64,000 nucleotides of DNA from Pterobdella sp. o SKG-2022. Taxonomy: Eukaryota; Annelida; Clitellata; Hirudinida; Piscicolidae. Each line of letters starts with the position of its first letter. Within the stretch, counting starts at the first letter, position 1. The notes beneath the pieces are model-generated. The model was not told where the DNA came from. It searched no databases and saw nothing but the letters and a program-made list of their open reading frames with translations. Both the position numbers and the translations under genes were made by a program. Positions 14,201-26,393 of this stretch are shown here, piece by piece. The stretch lies in the NCBI GenBank assembly GCA_964035795.1, contig OZ038325.1, positions 9,670,875 through 9,734,874 of the forward strand, given 5' to 3'.

Positions 14201-16821
14201 TTTTTTAACACTTGTTTGGTGTTTTCTGGGGGTAGATGTAATGACAGGTTCAAAAATGGTTTGAGACTCATAATTTGGTGAAGAAAAGGTCCGACGCTTA
14301 GATGGGCTTGCCAAATAAACTGCTTGGAGTTTTTGACTGGAATCGGGTGAAAAGAACTTTTTGACAAAATATTTTCTGGTGGCATTCTTACTGGATGAGG
14401 GAAGAACTTCTGAGTTTTGCTCTGTGTCGTCTACAAATTTTACCATGGCTTCATGCGATAGTTCTTTTGACTTTCTTTTCAAGCTATTGGTGTAGTTATG
14501 AGGAGATGATCGGAGAGATGATGGAGAACCAATGGAAAATGCTCTTTGATTATCTTTGTGTTTGTTTTTTTTGTCCCTCAAAAGTCCAGAAAAAGATTTT
14601 GCGACCACATTCTTCAATCTTGTTAGAAACAACTGATTTGGTATTTTTTGTTGAGGGTGGTGAGGTGTATGAACGATTGGGACTGAAGCATGACCAGGGT
14701 GGCTGTAGGCTCTGCGTCGCTTGTCAGATTTTCTAGTGGAGACAAGAGGGTGTCGTTTGTATGTTTGATGTTCAGATGGGAGATTTGAGTGTGGTGGTGG
14801 GGGTGAGAGTATGGATTGTAATGGTGAGTCTAAAGACCATGATGTTGAGAGTTGTACTGGTGGTAGTGAGAAAGATGGTGAGGTAGAATAGTAGGACCCC
14901 ATATCGACCAATTGCTCCTCATCGGGTACTCCATCGTTTTGCCTGCCTGTAGGATGTTGCGTGTATGTGTGATGTTCTGATGGGAGAGATGGTTGTGCGG
15001 GATTCTCTACTGATTGATACTGGTTGTGATGGTGGTGTGAGTAGTGGTCCTGCTAGTGATGAGAACGATGATGATAGTGAAAATAATTGTTAGAATTAAA
15101 TAAATGTCTCTTTTAAACTTGCCTTCATTCTTACGTCGAGGTTGAGGCACATGTGTTGGGTGTCCTGGAGAGAGTGTAACATGGATTGGTAGTGATGGTG
15201 GTGTGGAAAGAGGTACTGGAGGTGGTGATGATAATGATAGTGTTGGAGAAAAACATTGTTCCAGTTCTACTAATTGCTCCCTTTTGGACTTTCCTTCATT
15301 ACTTTCATCACTATGGTGTCGCTTATATGTGTGATGTTCTGGTGTGGTTAGCGATTGTGGTGATGGTGAAATTGGTGGTGTAGGTAGTGATTGTGGTGAT
15401 GATGATGGTGAGAATGGTGGTGTGATTAGTGAGTGTGGTGGTGGTGTGAGAAGTGGTGATGGTGATGGGGAAGAATAGAATTCTAAATCGACTAATTTTT
15501 TCCCATCAAATAGTTCTTTTTGTCTATTTGGAAAAGCTTGGTGGACAACAATGAGATTTTCAGACCTCCTTTTATTCGTGAATGGGATTGTAAACTTACC
15601 AGAGTCATGGGAAGTCTCGGATTTTTTGAGGAAGGTAGTGGCGGGTGGGTTGATGGGTGATGGGTTGGTGGGTGGTTGGCTAGTAGAGGGTGGGTTAGTG
15701 GGTGGTTGGCTTGTGGATGGTGGTTTAGGGAGTGGTTGGCTAGTAGATGGTGGTTTAGGGGGCTCACTTTGAGCAGGTTTTTTAAGAATTTTTTTTCCAG
15801 AACTTTTTTTAGAAGATTTATCAAATTTTTTTTGAGAAGATTTCTCTGTTCTAGAAGGTTCTTCAAAGGTGGGAATTTCAGGAACGGCACTTGTTGTTTG
15901 GGGCGACCGAGCCTCTTGGGTTGTGATTGACGGTTCTTCTGTTTCTCTTCTTGTGTCTTCTTTGGGACTAGAGTCAGAGCAGGGACCTGCTACTTGTGGT
16001 TGGCTGTCTGTGAGAGTGAGAGACTCATGAGTCATTTTGAGAGGAACAATTTGCGAAGAAGCATCTAGCAGCGTTGGAGGAGAGTTTGTCAAAAGTGAAA
16101 AGTCTCTATGAGAATCCTGGGCTCTAATATTTGTCAAATGTTGAGTAGATGGCTTGGGAGTCGAAGTCATTTGAGGTCTGAAATCTCTGGTGACTGGAAT
16201 AGGGGAAAAGGAAGGCTGGTAGGTGGGATCTGTTGAATAAGACAGATTGGTGAAAGGACGATTGAAGCGCGAAGTCTCATTTGATTGGTCATTCATTGAT
16301 ACGTCATAAAAGGTTTCAGCAGTAGGAGTGATGTTTTTTTTAGGAACGATATTTTTAATTTTATTCTCGATAATGATGTGTTGATTCTTGAGGTCATGAG
16401 GGTGGCTATGGGGACAAGGATGATGATGATGGTGGTGATGGTAATGGTGACAACAGCTGCCAGAACAACATGAGCAACAATGGTGGTTACAATTTGAGTT
16501 GTCGTTATCGTTATCATCTTTGTTCTCTTTGCCATCACATTCCCTTCTTTTTCCATCTTTTCTTTTATCTTTTTTCTCAAACTTTTGTGTTTTTCCCTTT
16601 GAATCATTGATTTTCTTCGAAATAAACTTTTTCGTTTCCTCCATAACTTCTTCCACTCCACCCCTACCTTTGAGGTCCTTTTTTTTCATTCTTCGAACTC
16701 CTTTCAAAACTTGGCCTCTATACACATTCTCTTTTCTCCAAATATTCCTCTTTCTACTCATATTTTCTCCTATCTCTACTACATTTTTGCCGAATTTTTT
16801 CTTACTCATCTTAAACTCCAT
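11238..16821 (-). CDS. Large, highly charged, mostly disordered protein of unknown function
   Basis: Three long exons on the minus strand: 16821-15135, 14946-14095 and 13981-11238. They join in phase 1 twice and give 1760 residues. The N-terminal part is basic (MEFKMSKKKF), then a Cys/His cluster is coded at 16496-16405. The middle is Pro/Ser/Thr-rich with a recurring module containing K/E-QLV(D/E)(L/M) followed by SSPSPS-like text and EHHTYKRH. The last exon is dominated by runs of Lys, Glu and Asp and ends RSRKVSKTRSD. No enzymatic or folded domain is recognisable. Charge pattern suggests a nuclear, nucleolar or scaffold protein, but that is a guess. The first donor could instead be the GC site at 15125 (AG|gcaagt). 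The exon 2 acceptor at 14947 is chosen because its phase fits; an alternative near 15053 is possible. Confidence 0.65.
16405..16496 (-). other. Cys/His-rich segment in the charged protein
   Basis: About 30 residues contain some nine Cys and fourteen His, with motifs HHCCSCCSGSCCHH and HPCPHSHPH. It has no recognised zinc-finger spacing. It may bind metal or may only reflect CAC/TGT low-complexity DNA. Confidence 0.5.
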
Positions 16822-16849
16822 AAGCAATTATATTCATCGATAAAACCAT

Positions 16850-16855
16850 TTTATT
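16850..16855 (-). promoter_or_regulatory. PolyA signal of BOK-like gene
   Basis: TTTATT on plus, 116 bases past the BOK-like stop and only 29 bases before the start codon of the next gene on the same strand. Confidence 0.5.
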
Positions 16856-16970
16856 CATTAGGAAATTCATTTGAAAGGTCTTTAAAAATAAACAAGCTGA
16901 CGTAAAAATCCAACTTTTAACTTTTAAACAGTCACACACACGAAACCCTCCAAAACAATTCGTTACAAGC

Positions 16971-18059
16971 TTAAATGATGGAGAAGGGCATCGAAAACAG
17001 GAAGGAGATGGATGTCACAAACCCCGCTAATATAGACAAAAACTTGAGGGCCTCAGCTGAACTCTCGTATGACGTCACCAAGGAAGCCTGTCACATGGTG
17101 TGGTCAGTGAAGCTCCATCGAATTATTTCATATTAATAAACGAACGCACCCATCCACCATGTTGCCACACCCACGTGACCACGTGCCGATCGATGATCTG
17201 AGCGAAGGTGGAGAGGATGCAGTGAAGAAGGTGGGCGTCTGGTGAGTTGAGGAGGGTCATGGGGGGATAAGGTCACAAATTATTACACTCACTGTTGTTG
17301 TACAGCGCCTCCCTTGCCATGGATGACGTCAATGCAAAAAAGGAAATGATGCGGTACCACGTGATGCTGTTGTCAGAAAATAATTGGTCTCCTGCGGGTA
17401 GAGATGGATGACTGATAGATAGATAAATGGATGACGGATGGATAGATGAATGGATGATTGATGAATAGATTAATAGATAGACTGATGGATAGATGTTGGT
17501 TGGATGAATGGATGGATGTATGATAGATAAGAACCGATGCAGGTGAGAGCTTTGTCGACTGAGACCTCACTCTTGAGAGGCATTTTGAGGAGGGAACTGA
17601 GGTTGTTGTAGAGATGAGGGTGGGTATCTTCCAGTTTGTATCCCAACTCCTGTATCCTCAGGGATACTTCTGGTAGCTTTCCACGCCACTTCTTGTACCT
17701 GTGGGTGATAGAGTGCGGTGATGAAAGGTAAAAGGAAAAGATCAAAAATTTTAACCACTTAACGCTAGCAACTTCATCTTCTGTCATATCGGCGGCTTCA
17801 TTCCTTTCCCTGAAATGTTATTCTATGATTAACATCATTCGAACTTTCCCACATTGAATACCACATAAACTTCATTTCTATCTAACATAGATACATTACA
17901 TATCCCAATGCATATAATGCAAGATAACCTTGTGTGGATGCGGCTGTAGATGTAGTCTTCACAGAGTACCACTGCCTGCTGCACCATCACTCTGCGACAT
18001 TTCTCAGATACCTTTCTCTCATTCAACGATGCCAGACTTTTGCTTGCTAGTTTTCTCAC
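16971..18059 (-). CDS. BOK-like Bcl-2 family apoptosis regulator (5' end not found)
   Basis: Six exons in order: 18059-17929, 17809-17759, 17698-17535, 17391-17293, 17238-17150 and 17087-16971. Together they give 216 residues, close to the 212 of human BOK. BOK features follow in order: the BH3 region (RIQELGYKLED), the following helix (HPHLYNNLSSLL), BH1 (SITWYRIISFFAL), BH2 (VTWVWQHGGW) and a C-terminal hydrophobic anchor ending FLFSMPFSII. BOK acts at mitochondrial and ER membranes and can permeabilise the outer membrane like BAX/BAK. The usual BH3 Gly-Asp is Gly-Tyr here. The 17759 donor (AA|gtggtt) is weak but is the one that keeps frame. The first exon opens after a tag acceptor, so a start codon upstream of 18060 is missing from this model. 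Confidence 0.85.
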
Positions 18060-19196
18060 CTATGTTTCAAACTACTCTTAACCTCATGCAAGAAATACTA
18101 AATAGGCCCAGTTTATATTCTCCCGCTGAACACCAAGCACTATCCATGTTCTTTGAATATGTTGACAAAATCCTCAAAAATATCGATTTTTTTGAAATAA
18201 AAGCTTTGCATAATAACATATGCACACCACAGCCCTCTAATTTTACAACTTCACTGCCATCATCAACTAACCATCAGTCCTACCAACCTCTTTCGAATGC
18301 CCTTGTATGATCTTGATGTTCTTCCGCAGAAAAATATCCTTGTTTTCAATGATGCTCTTTTTGGCCCTGTCCAAGTTAGGCTGCAGGGCCTGCATGCTTA
18401 TGTGCACTGTATGCCAACAAATATAAATTATCTCTTTCGAAGCTTCTCAATTTCTGAGCAAGAACCTAAATGCTCAAAACAACAGAGCTCCGTTCAAAAC
18501 ATATTAATCATCTCAACACCTTTACATACAAGCAAACATAAAGACACGCACACAGAAGCAACCATACACGCATACAATCCTCTTGCATACACACACCTCC
18601 CTCTATAACACGCACGAATCAAAACAAAACCTCAAAAATTTTATGAGTTCAATTTGCAGACTCTTTATAAGCACTCACAGAGAGGCACGAAGTTTTTTAA
18701 TCTCGGTTGAAACATTGCACAAGTATTATATTTGAAAATAAAAACAACTCTTTGTAAGCGTCATGATTCATTTCAGCGTCTGTATCTACACCCGTCTTTC
18801 CGCAGGTTTTAGTCACGTGATCACAAAAAAGGTCTGTAATCTTTGCGGAAAAACGCCACTTGGTGCTGTGTTGACCCCGGGTCAGCTAGCAGTGTGACCT
18901 TTCACGAGTTCAAGCAGAGGTGAAGCAGGGTGTCATGGCTTGAAATATTAAATAAATGGGTGTTTGAAAATAGCTTGATAACATCAGATGGCGCTGTCAT
19001 TGGTCCTTAGTTTAAGCTGTGCTGGCATTGAATGCGATGCTGACAGTGGTGCCAAAACAATAGTGAACGACAAGTAAAAAACAAAAAATCTTAAAATAAT
19101 GGATATGTTGGAGGAAGAAATAAGAAAGAAAAAGTTTGTACGTAGTCCTGAAAGGTTTTTGAACGATAAAGTTTATATGATGATGATGATGATGAT

Positions 19197-19227
<31 letters not shown>

Positions 19228-19303
19228 AGAAGGTTAAATAGGAAACAATGATGGAGGCTTTAATAGATGTTGTGCAGAGTACAAACATTGACATCTTCCA
19301 GTG
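18060..19303. other. Intergenic: BOK-like 5' end and ANKIB1 3' flank
   Basis: It should hold the first BOK-like exon or promoter and the ANKIB1 3' UTR. I could not identify either. A (GAT/GAG)n purine tract lies at 19179-19233. Part of 18780-18910 is more GC-rich and could be an exon, but no frame is convincing. Confidence 0.5.
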
Positions 19304-22300
19304 TCAACTTTTTTCCTTTCCTTCTTCTACCCTCCAACCCCCAGTCCTTCCGTCTACACTTTTATTCAAAAAGACGCGACTTTTCTTATGACGACTCTTG
19401 TGTCTGGTTGTATGTGTAACTTGGCGTCTGGATGTATGTGTAACTTGGTGCCTGGATGTATGTGTAAGTTGGTGCCTGGGTATATGTGTAAGTTGGTGTC
19501 TGTTTGAGTGATCTTTTTGGTTAATTCCAAGATGTTCCAATCGACTACATTTTTCCTCCAAAAGTTTCTGTCTTTTAGCCAAGATCAACTTCATCACCAT
19601 ACCCTTCTCCACTTCCTTTTTCTTTTCAATACCATTATCTTCTTCCTTATCTATAATTTTCTTTTCATTCTTATTTATAATCTTCGCTTCATCCTTATTT
19701 ATAATCTTTGCTTCCTGCTGGCACATCCCTGTATTGGAATTTAGTTTCATATCGGGCTTGCGGCGTTGACCTTTATGTCTTTTTTTATTTTTTCTATTGT
19801 TATTATTATAATTACTATTTGTATTACAATGAAGATTGCGAGAATGGCCGCATGGAAGAAGAGATGAAGAAGACGTGTGTGTGTTGTCTAGCTTAGAGAT
19901 GTGATTTGTGTTGTGTTGTTGAGTAATGTGATATTTGTTATGTTGTTTGGGGATGTGATATTTGTTGTGTTTTTTAAGGATGAGATGAGTGTTGTGTTGT
20001 TCAGGGATGTGGAGTGCTTTACATTCAGTATGGTGTTGTTGGTTTCTTGGTGTTGGTTCCACATTGTGTTGTGGTTTGTTAGTTAGTTGTACAACATTGT
20101 GTTGTGGCTTGTTAGTTAGTTGTACAACATTGTGTTGTGGCTTGTTAGTTAGTTGTATAACATTATGTTGTGGGTTTTTGGGCAACTGTTTAACTTTTTG
20201 TTGTGGGCTGTGTGTCATTTGTACTAACTTCTGCTGTGGTTGGCTGGGCAGTTGCTTTGTTTTGTGTTGCATTTCATTGTTCATTTGGTTTATTTGATGT
20301 TTTTTATTGTTTTTTAGTTGATGAATAAATTTTTTTGTTTTATCCAGATCTTTTGTTTTGTTGTGTGAAGCAAGATTTTTTTCTGATTTCCACCTCTTCA
20401 AGCCCTCCTCCATGACGTCATTCCCCATCAGACTCTGAGGCACCAATAAACACTTAAGTCCCTCCAGCCTCCAGTGAGGAGACACATTGACCACTGTCTC
20501 GTAGCGTGTAAAAGCACACTTTTGTCTGGTTTGTGTGTCAGTCTGGTGTCTGGGTTGTGGGTCAGTCTGATGTCTGGGAGGTGTGTCAGTCTGGTGTCTG
20601 GGTTGTGTGTCAATCTGGTGTCTAGGTTGTGGGTCAGTCTGATGTCTGGTTTGTGTGTCAGTCTGGTGTCTGGTTTGTGGGCTAGGCTGATGTCTGGTTT
20701 TTGGTTCAGACTGATGTCTGGTTTGTTTGTCAGACTGATGTCTAGGTTGTGGGTCAGTCTGGTGTCTGGGTTGTGAGTCAGTCTGGTGTCTGGGTTGTGA
20801 GTCAGTCTGGTGTGTGTTTTGTAGAAAGCCTGAAAAAAATGTGGAGCGTATGGTACTAGGCAAAAAAAGGTTGCCAGATGAAGCACACTGAAGCTTGCAG
20901 CACCTGAGATCCTTGTGATCAAACTGGGAGGTCTTGTTGACCACAGCTTGAAATGTGTTCAGTATGTTTGAATCTCTCTGAGGCTTGTAAAAAAGCGCAA
21001 CATCAGTCGTATCTCTCACACCACCATCATCAACATCCTTGTGCTGCAGACTATGGCGGATAATTTCAATAGAGTCCCTAGAGCCTCCCAAGCCCTTGGA
21101 GATGCTGTTGCTGCGGATGTGGCGGTGTTGAGAGATGTCTGTTGGAGCACTGATGTCAAAATCTTGGCTAAGGTCTTCTATGAAAGTTGTGTTGAGAGGA
21201 CTCTCATTGGCCGTTGTATTCACAAAAACACTGCAACAAATACAAACAAATGAAACTGGAGCTATGGAAAGTTTGTTTGATGGAAAATAAATGGATGGAT
21301 AGATGGAAGATAAATGAATGGATGAAAGATGAATGGATAAATGTTATAATGATTAGATGGAATAATGGTAGAGCAAACCGGAACAAAGCATCAGGGTCAG
21401 CGTCTGACTCGTCACTTTCCTGGGTCCACTGTAGCACATGTCTGCCCGTGGAGTCCTTCACCCAGGCATCTCTGGAGACCCTCCCCTGTGCCATGGTGCT
21501 GAAGATACATCCGATCCAAACACAACCGGTAATACAGACAAGCACAACTAGCCATACAGACAAGCATATCTAGCCATACACACACACAACCGACGTACAT
21601 GGTGATTGGCAGGAAAGTCTTCAGGTGGGAGAAGTCCTTTCCTCACGGCTGACAACAACTCCTGGCGTCTGCGTTGCACCAATGAGGTGGTCTGTACAAT
21701 GTTGCTTCTGTGTGTTCTGTGTGTTATGTATGTGTAACAAAAATGCACATTCACGCACAAAAAAAAACCTCAAATATGGTCTTGATATCATTTGCGACAA
21801 CATTTCTGTGTGGTCTTCCAACTCTTTCTGCAATAACAAAAAAATAATGATAAAAATGACAATAAAATAAAAATATGTATTATTTCCAAAACCTGCATGG
21901 TCTCAAAGATGCTTTTATGATAAACCCCTTCTTGCAGATAGAAGCCAAAAACGTATGAGCATTTGAGAACCTGTGTTTTGCTCATTATTATTTCTCTTAT
22001 TCATATTCATATTATTATTATCATTTTTGTTGTTCACCACCTGTCTAGCTTTGAGCAGTTGTGTGATAGCCTCTTCAATGAACTTGGTTTCAAACTTTAC
22101 TTCCTATGGTGGTGGCAATGGTCATGAAGAAGAAGATGATGATGATGGTGGTAAGGGTGATGAAGAAAAAGATGATGATGGTGGTAGTGATGACGATACC
22201 AGGGAGTTAATGGTGGAAAGTTGCTGCATCTTCTGCTTCGATGTCCCATACAAGTGCTCCTCTTTCTGCATACGGACATATAATAACGATGATGATGATG

Positions 22301-22545
22301 ATGGTGGTGGTGATAAATTCTAAATATCAGTATAAAAACACGTATAATGGGAAAAAAATAATAAAACTAATAAAAACCATGTGAGCGCTGAGATGATGGG
22401 TGAAGTTGCCATAGTACTCAAGGAATCTCCTTAGACTCTGCATTCTTTCATTTCTCGTCACCGCCTACAATCAGTTCATCATCTAGCTATCTATCTGAAT
22501 ATCTATTTATCTATCTAGCTACCTATCTATTTATCTATCTATCTG

Positions 22546-22631
<86 letters not shown>

Positions 22632-23271
22632 CATCTATTCACCCCATGTGGATACCTTCTCTAAATCCTCGCCCATCTTTTCTTCCAACTTCTTTAGCAC
22701 ATCAAACTTGTTGCATTTGAAAAACCTTCAGAAATAATAAAAATTATTATTATTATTGTAAAAATAATAACACTTTCAAAAAAAAAATGAAATTCAAGAT
22801 AGAAAAAATGAAATATAAAGCAGACCCTCCAGTGTTTGAGTTATGTTGCTTCCATGGCTGCAGACATACCCAACAAAAGTCGTGCTTGCACTGTGGTGAA
22901 GAAGAGGAGGAAAACAAGAAGGGAGAGAAGGAAGAAGAGAAGATGGAGGAGAAGAAGAAGGCAGAGAAGAAAAAAGAGAGGTAGGAGGAGAATGAGAAGG
23001 AAGAAAAGAAGGAGGAAGATGAAAAAGAAGAGAAGGAAGAAGAGAAAGGAAGAAGAAAAGAAGGAGGAGGAGAATGATCAAAAGATATGGGGCAAGAAAA
23101 ACAATTAAGATGATGGTGGAGAAGATGGGAACAAATAGAACCTTGAGACACTTGATGTGGTTGCAACCCTCATTCTTCTGGATGGGGGAACAACATTGGG
23201 GACACTCCTTCGAATTACTCACTAACCACAACTTGTTTGCCGCATCCCATGACTCCTCTACCACATCTGAC

Positions 23272-23316
<45 letters not shown>

Positions 23317-25720
23317 CTGTGTTGCAATGGATCACATACAGATGTGTGGTTTGATTTGGGCAACCTCTTGACACCACTTTTTCCACGACTTACAACTGGC
23401 TGGCTCATGACAGGGCCCTAAACACTCCCTTTTCAATGTTGATGTAAGCACCATTTATTATTTTTATTATTGGTGTTATTATAATGATATTGTACCAGCA
23501 GAATGAGTGGCCATTGCCGCAATCAACTGCGTGAGATGTTTCAAGAGATGGGGAAATCCCTGTGGTAGTTAGTCATAGGATGAATGAAGAATGAATGATG
23601 GATGGATGAGGAATGAATGATGGATGGATGAAGGATGGATGATAGATGAATGAGGGAATGGATGATGGATGGATGATAGATGAATGAGGGAATGGATGAT
23701 GGATGAGGAATGAATGATGGATGAATGAGGGAATGAATGATGGATGGATGAGGGAATGGATGAATAAGGGAATGGAAACCTGTAGAGGGAGATGGATGTT
23801 TTCCTATGTAACCTTCAGGCAACTTGACAGCTCTGTTCGTTATAAAAACAGTAATAATAATAAAAACAATAATAAAAATAAAAATTTTACTAATAATTAT
23901 AGTAACCTCCCACACTCAGGATGGGGACACCATTTGATTAATGGGTTGCTCTCCACGAATGCCTGTCATTGCGATAAAAACAATATTAATAACAAAAATA
24001 AAAAATGGCACGAACCTTGATGTCAAACTGCATAAACTTCCTGGCAACTTCCCTTGGCACCATCTCCTCCACAACTTCTCCTGACGTCATATAAAAATCA
24101 TTATGCATGCAGCTGATTAGATAAACTCAATGATACAACTTCACCCACCAGGCACAAGTACTTGACAATAGTAACCAGCACACGTGATGTTCACTTGTCC
24201 TTCCATGATCTTGCCTGTCAGGTACCTGTGTATAAAAACAGTTANNNNNNNNNNNNNNNNNNNNNNNNNNNNNNNNNNNNNNNNNNNNNNNNNNNNNNNN
24301 NNNNNNNNNNNNNNNNNNNNNNNNNNNNNNNNNNNNNNNNNNNNNNNNNNNNNNNNNNNNNNNNNNNNNNNNNNNNNNNNNNNNNNNNNNNNNNNNNNNN
24401 NNNNNNNNNNNNNNNNNNNNNNNNNNNNNNNNNNNNNNNNNNNNCAAATTGAGCAGCATAGTAAAGAGGTGTGTTTCCTTTCTGTTAATCATTACAATAC
24501 TTATCATAAAATTCATCACCATCATCATCAACATTGTCATTATCATCTTTACCACCACCACCACCACCACCACCATCATCATCATCACCTGATCCACAGC
24601 GTTAACATTGATCGTTTCCCCAAGAGAACCTTTCCAGCCCAACAACAACGTCAAACAATTCATTCTGTCACCCACATTTCTCTCTGCCATTCTATGTCCC
24701 AACTTCTCTGTATTGTTGCATTACTACTACTACTACTACTACTACTACTACAACAACTACTACTACCATGAAGAGCAAACAGATAATGCAATGAGTTCTT
24801 TCCATGACGATCCTCAATGCCAGGATCTCCATTATACTCAATCAACAAAGTTCTGAATGGATAGATCAAATTAAATGAATGAATGAATGGATCAAATTAA
24901 ATAAATGAATGGATCAAATTAAATGGATGAATGAATGGATCAAATTAAATGGATGAATGGATGGGTCAAATTAAATGGATGAATGGATCAAATTAAATGG
25001 ATGAATGGATCAAATTAAATGGATGAATGGATCAAATTAAATGGATGAATGGATCAAATTAAATGGATGAATGGATCAAATTAAATGGATGAATGGATCA
25101 AATTAAATGGATGAATGGATCAAATTAAATGGATGAATGGAAAATAAACCTCATGAAGGGAAACATGGCGAAGTATGAAGCGAGGTGCAGAAGGTTGTTG
25201 TGCTTGTTGAAAAGGATATTAGCATTAATGCTATATTTCAGTTGGTTCTTGCCTCTTAGCAGTCTGTGGAGTGGGTCTCTATCATTTAAACATGTTTGTT
25301 AATAGTGTATGTGAGTTAACAGTGTGTGGGTGGTTTAAGTAAAAATATTTTATTATTAAAAACATTAAAAAACTCCAAGTGTTGACTCATTGTGTAAAGT
25401 TTCAATATTCATGCTTCAAATGTTAGTCATACCACATGGCAGTAAATGACAAGTAGGGAAAATTTTATAAAAAGGAAGTTGAAGTAAAATATCTTTTTAA
25501 TTTCAAAATTTTATCATATATTTAAACAATTTATATCTTAAAAGTTGAAAAAATAACTTTATAAAATTCAATAACTTTATAAATTTCAAATTTATAAAAG
25601 CTTCAAGTTAATTACTTCAATAAAACACTAGATGCAACAACATAAGACCACTTACTTGAGAGCGGCTTTTTCGTCGCCATTCAAAATTTGATGATAGAAC
25701 TTTGAAGTACAGCTTCCCAT
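19304..25720 (-). CDS. ANKIB1: ANKIB1-like RBR E3 ubiquitin ligase (interrupted by assembly gap)
   Basis: Starts [20 protein letters not shown] at 25720, matching ANKIB1 including Gly2 for possible myristoylation. Ankyrin exons: 25720-25656, 25278-25150, 24852-24767, 24707-24589 and 24481 into the gap. RBR exons after the gap: 24225-24149, 24080-24016, 23962-23907, 23832-23780, 23526-23496, 23428-23340, 23272-23142 and 22890-22826. They include [16 protein letters not shown] and [19 protein letters not shown], whose GCNH Cys is the expected thioester Cys. Ariadne-type exons follow: 22725-22656, 22464-22378, 22265-22200, 22103-22041, 21970-21893, 21827-21769, 21707-21591 and 21498-21379. The last exon is 21230-19304. 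Phases agree throughout. The first RING1 half and part of the middle are missing at the N run. The last exon (about 640 residues) is basic and full of short tandem repeats, unlike vertebrate ANKIB1. Confidence 0.9.
20040..20200 (-). repeat. 33-bp coding repeat in ANKIB1 last exon
   Basis: Encodes tandem copies of [11 protein letters not shown] (11 residues), at least three nearly identical. Confidence 0.85.
20515..20815 (-). repeat. 24-bp coding repeat in ANKIB1 last exon
   Basis: About 13 copies of an 8-residue unit close to RHQTDSQP. The units differ at one to three positions. Confidence 0.9.
22485..22632 (+). repeat. (CTAT)n microsatellite in ANKIB1 intron
   Basis: Long tetranucleotide array, perfect over about 80 bases. 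Confidence 0.97.
23277..23313 (+). repeat. (GT)n tract, CA on the ANKIB1 strand
   Basis: Lies directly upstream of the acceptor of the exon 23272-23142 on the minus strand. Confidence 0.9.
23575..23770 (+). repeat. GATG/GAATGA tandem repeat in ANKIB1 intron
   Basis: Imperfect gatggatgaatgag units; higher-order copies of about 32 to 46 bases. Confidence 0.9.
24245..24444. other. Assembly gap of 200 N
   Basis: A run of exactly 200 N, likely an arbitrary length. About 250 codons of ANKIB1 expected here (end of ankyrins, linker, first half of RING1) are absent, so the real gap is probably larger. Confidence 0.99.
24862..25140 (+). repeat. 22-bp minisatellite ATCAAATTAAATGGATGAATGG
   Basis: About a dozen copies in an ANKIB1 intron; the central copies are identical. 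Confidence 0.95.
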
Positions 25721-26026
25721 TTTTCATTGCACCCTTCCTCAGCTCTTTGAAGCTAGTAACAAAGATTTTGTTCACAATATTGTCAAATGTCTAGTAATAT
25801 TCAGTATTCGAGTTTTATAAAATATGTATGAAGTTTTTTTAAACAAATATAATTTTTTTTTTCAAACGTTTATTTCTACAAAGGTTTAAACACTTGAAAT
25901 TTCTAAATTACTTTCTTTTGTTACATATGATATTGGCATAGCTAAACACCTCTTTGGCCCTTTAATATTTTAAAATTGAAATTAATAAATTAAACTTTAT
26001 TTTCATTATTTGTTTAAATATTTAAA

Positions 26027-26138
26027 AAATTTTATTCAAAAATTCACAAAAATATAATTTCAAAATTTTATTCAAAAATTCACAAAAATATAATTTCAAA
26101 ATTTTATTCAAAAATTCACAAAAATATAATTTCAAAAT
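26027..26138 (+). repeat. 36-bp tandem repeat, three copies
   Basis: Three essentially identical units of an A/T-rich 36-mer (ttttattcaaaaattcac and the following 18 bases). Confidence 0.9.
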
Positions 26139-26393
26139 GTCTAGATTCTGATGTTTCCTTCTAATTGAAGTAAATTCTTCCATCATCATTGTTCCCTATG
26201 CAAAAATAATCCTTTACATTTGAACAAATTTTTTTGATTTTTTAAAAAAACTTGACCGTTTCTCACAGTGTTCCTCGGACGGAGTTTTCTCAGAAAATCT
26301 CATCAAATTTCTTAACCAATCGAGACGTCATCTTTTGATTGTTGCACTCCACAGTTAAAATACAATTTTTTGTATAGGAAAATTTTTAATAAA

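Noticed and set aside
16821..16973. Spliced-leader operon joining BOK-like and charged-protein genes
   Set aside because: No pyrimidine-rich acceptor precedes the downstream ATG, so there is no sequence evidence of trans-splicing; kept only as a spacing observation.
24862..25140. Regular 22-bp array resembling a CRISPR
   Set aside because: Units are contiguous with no spacers, and the genome is animal.
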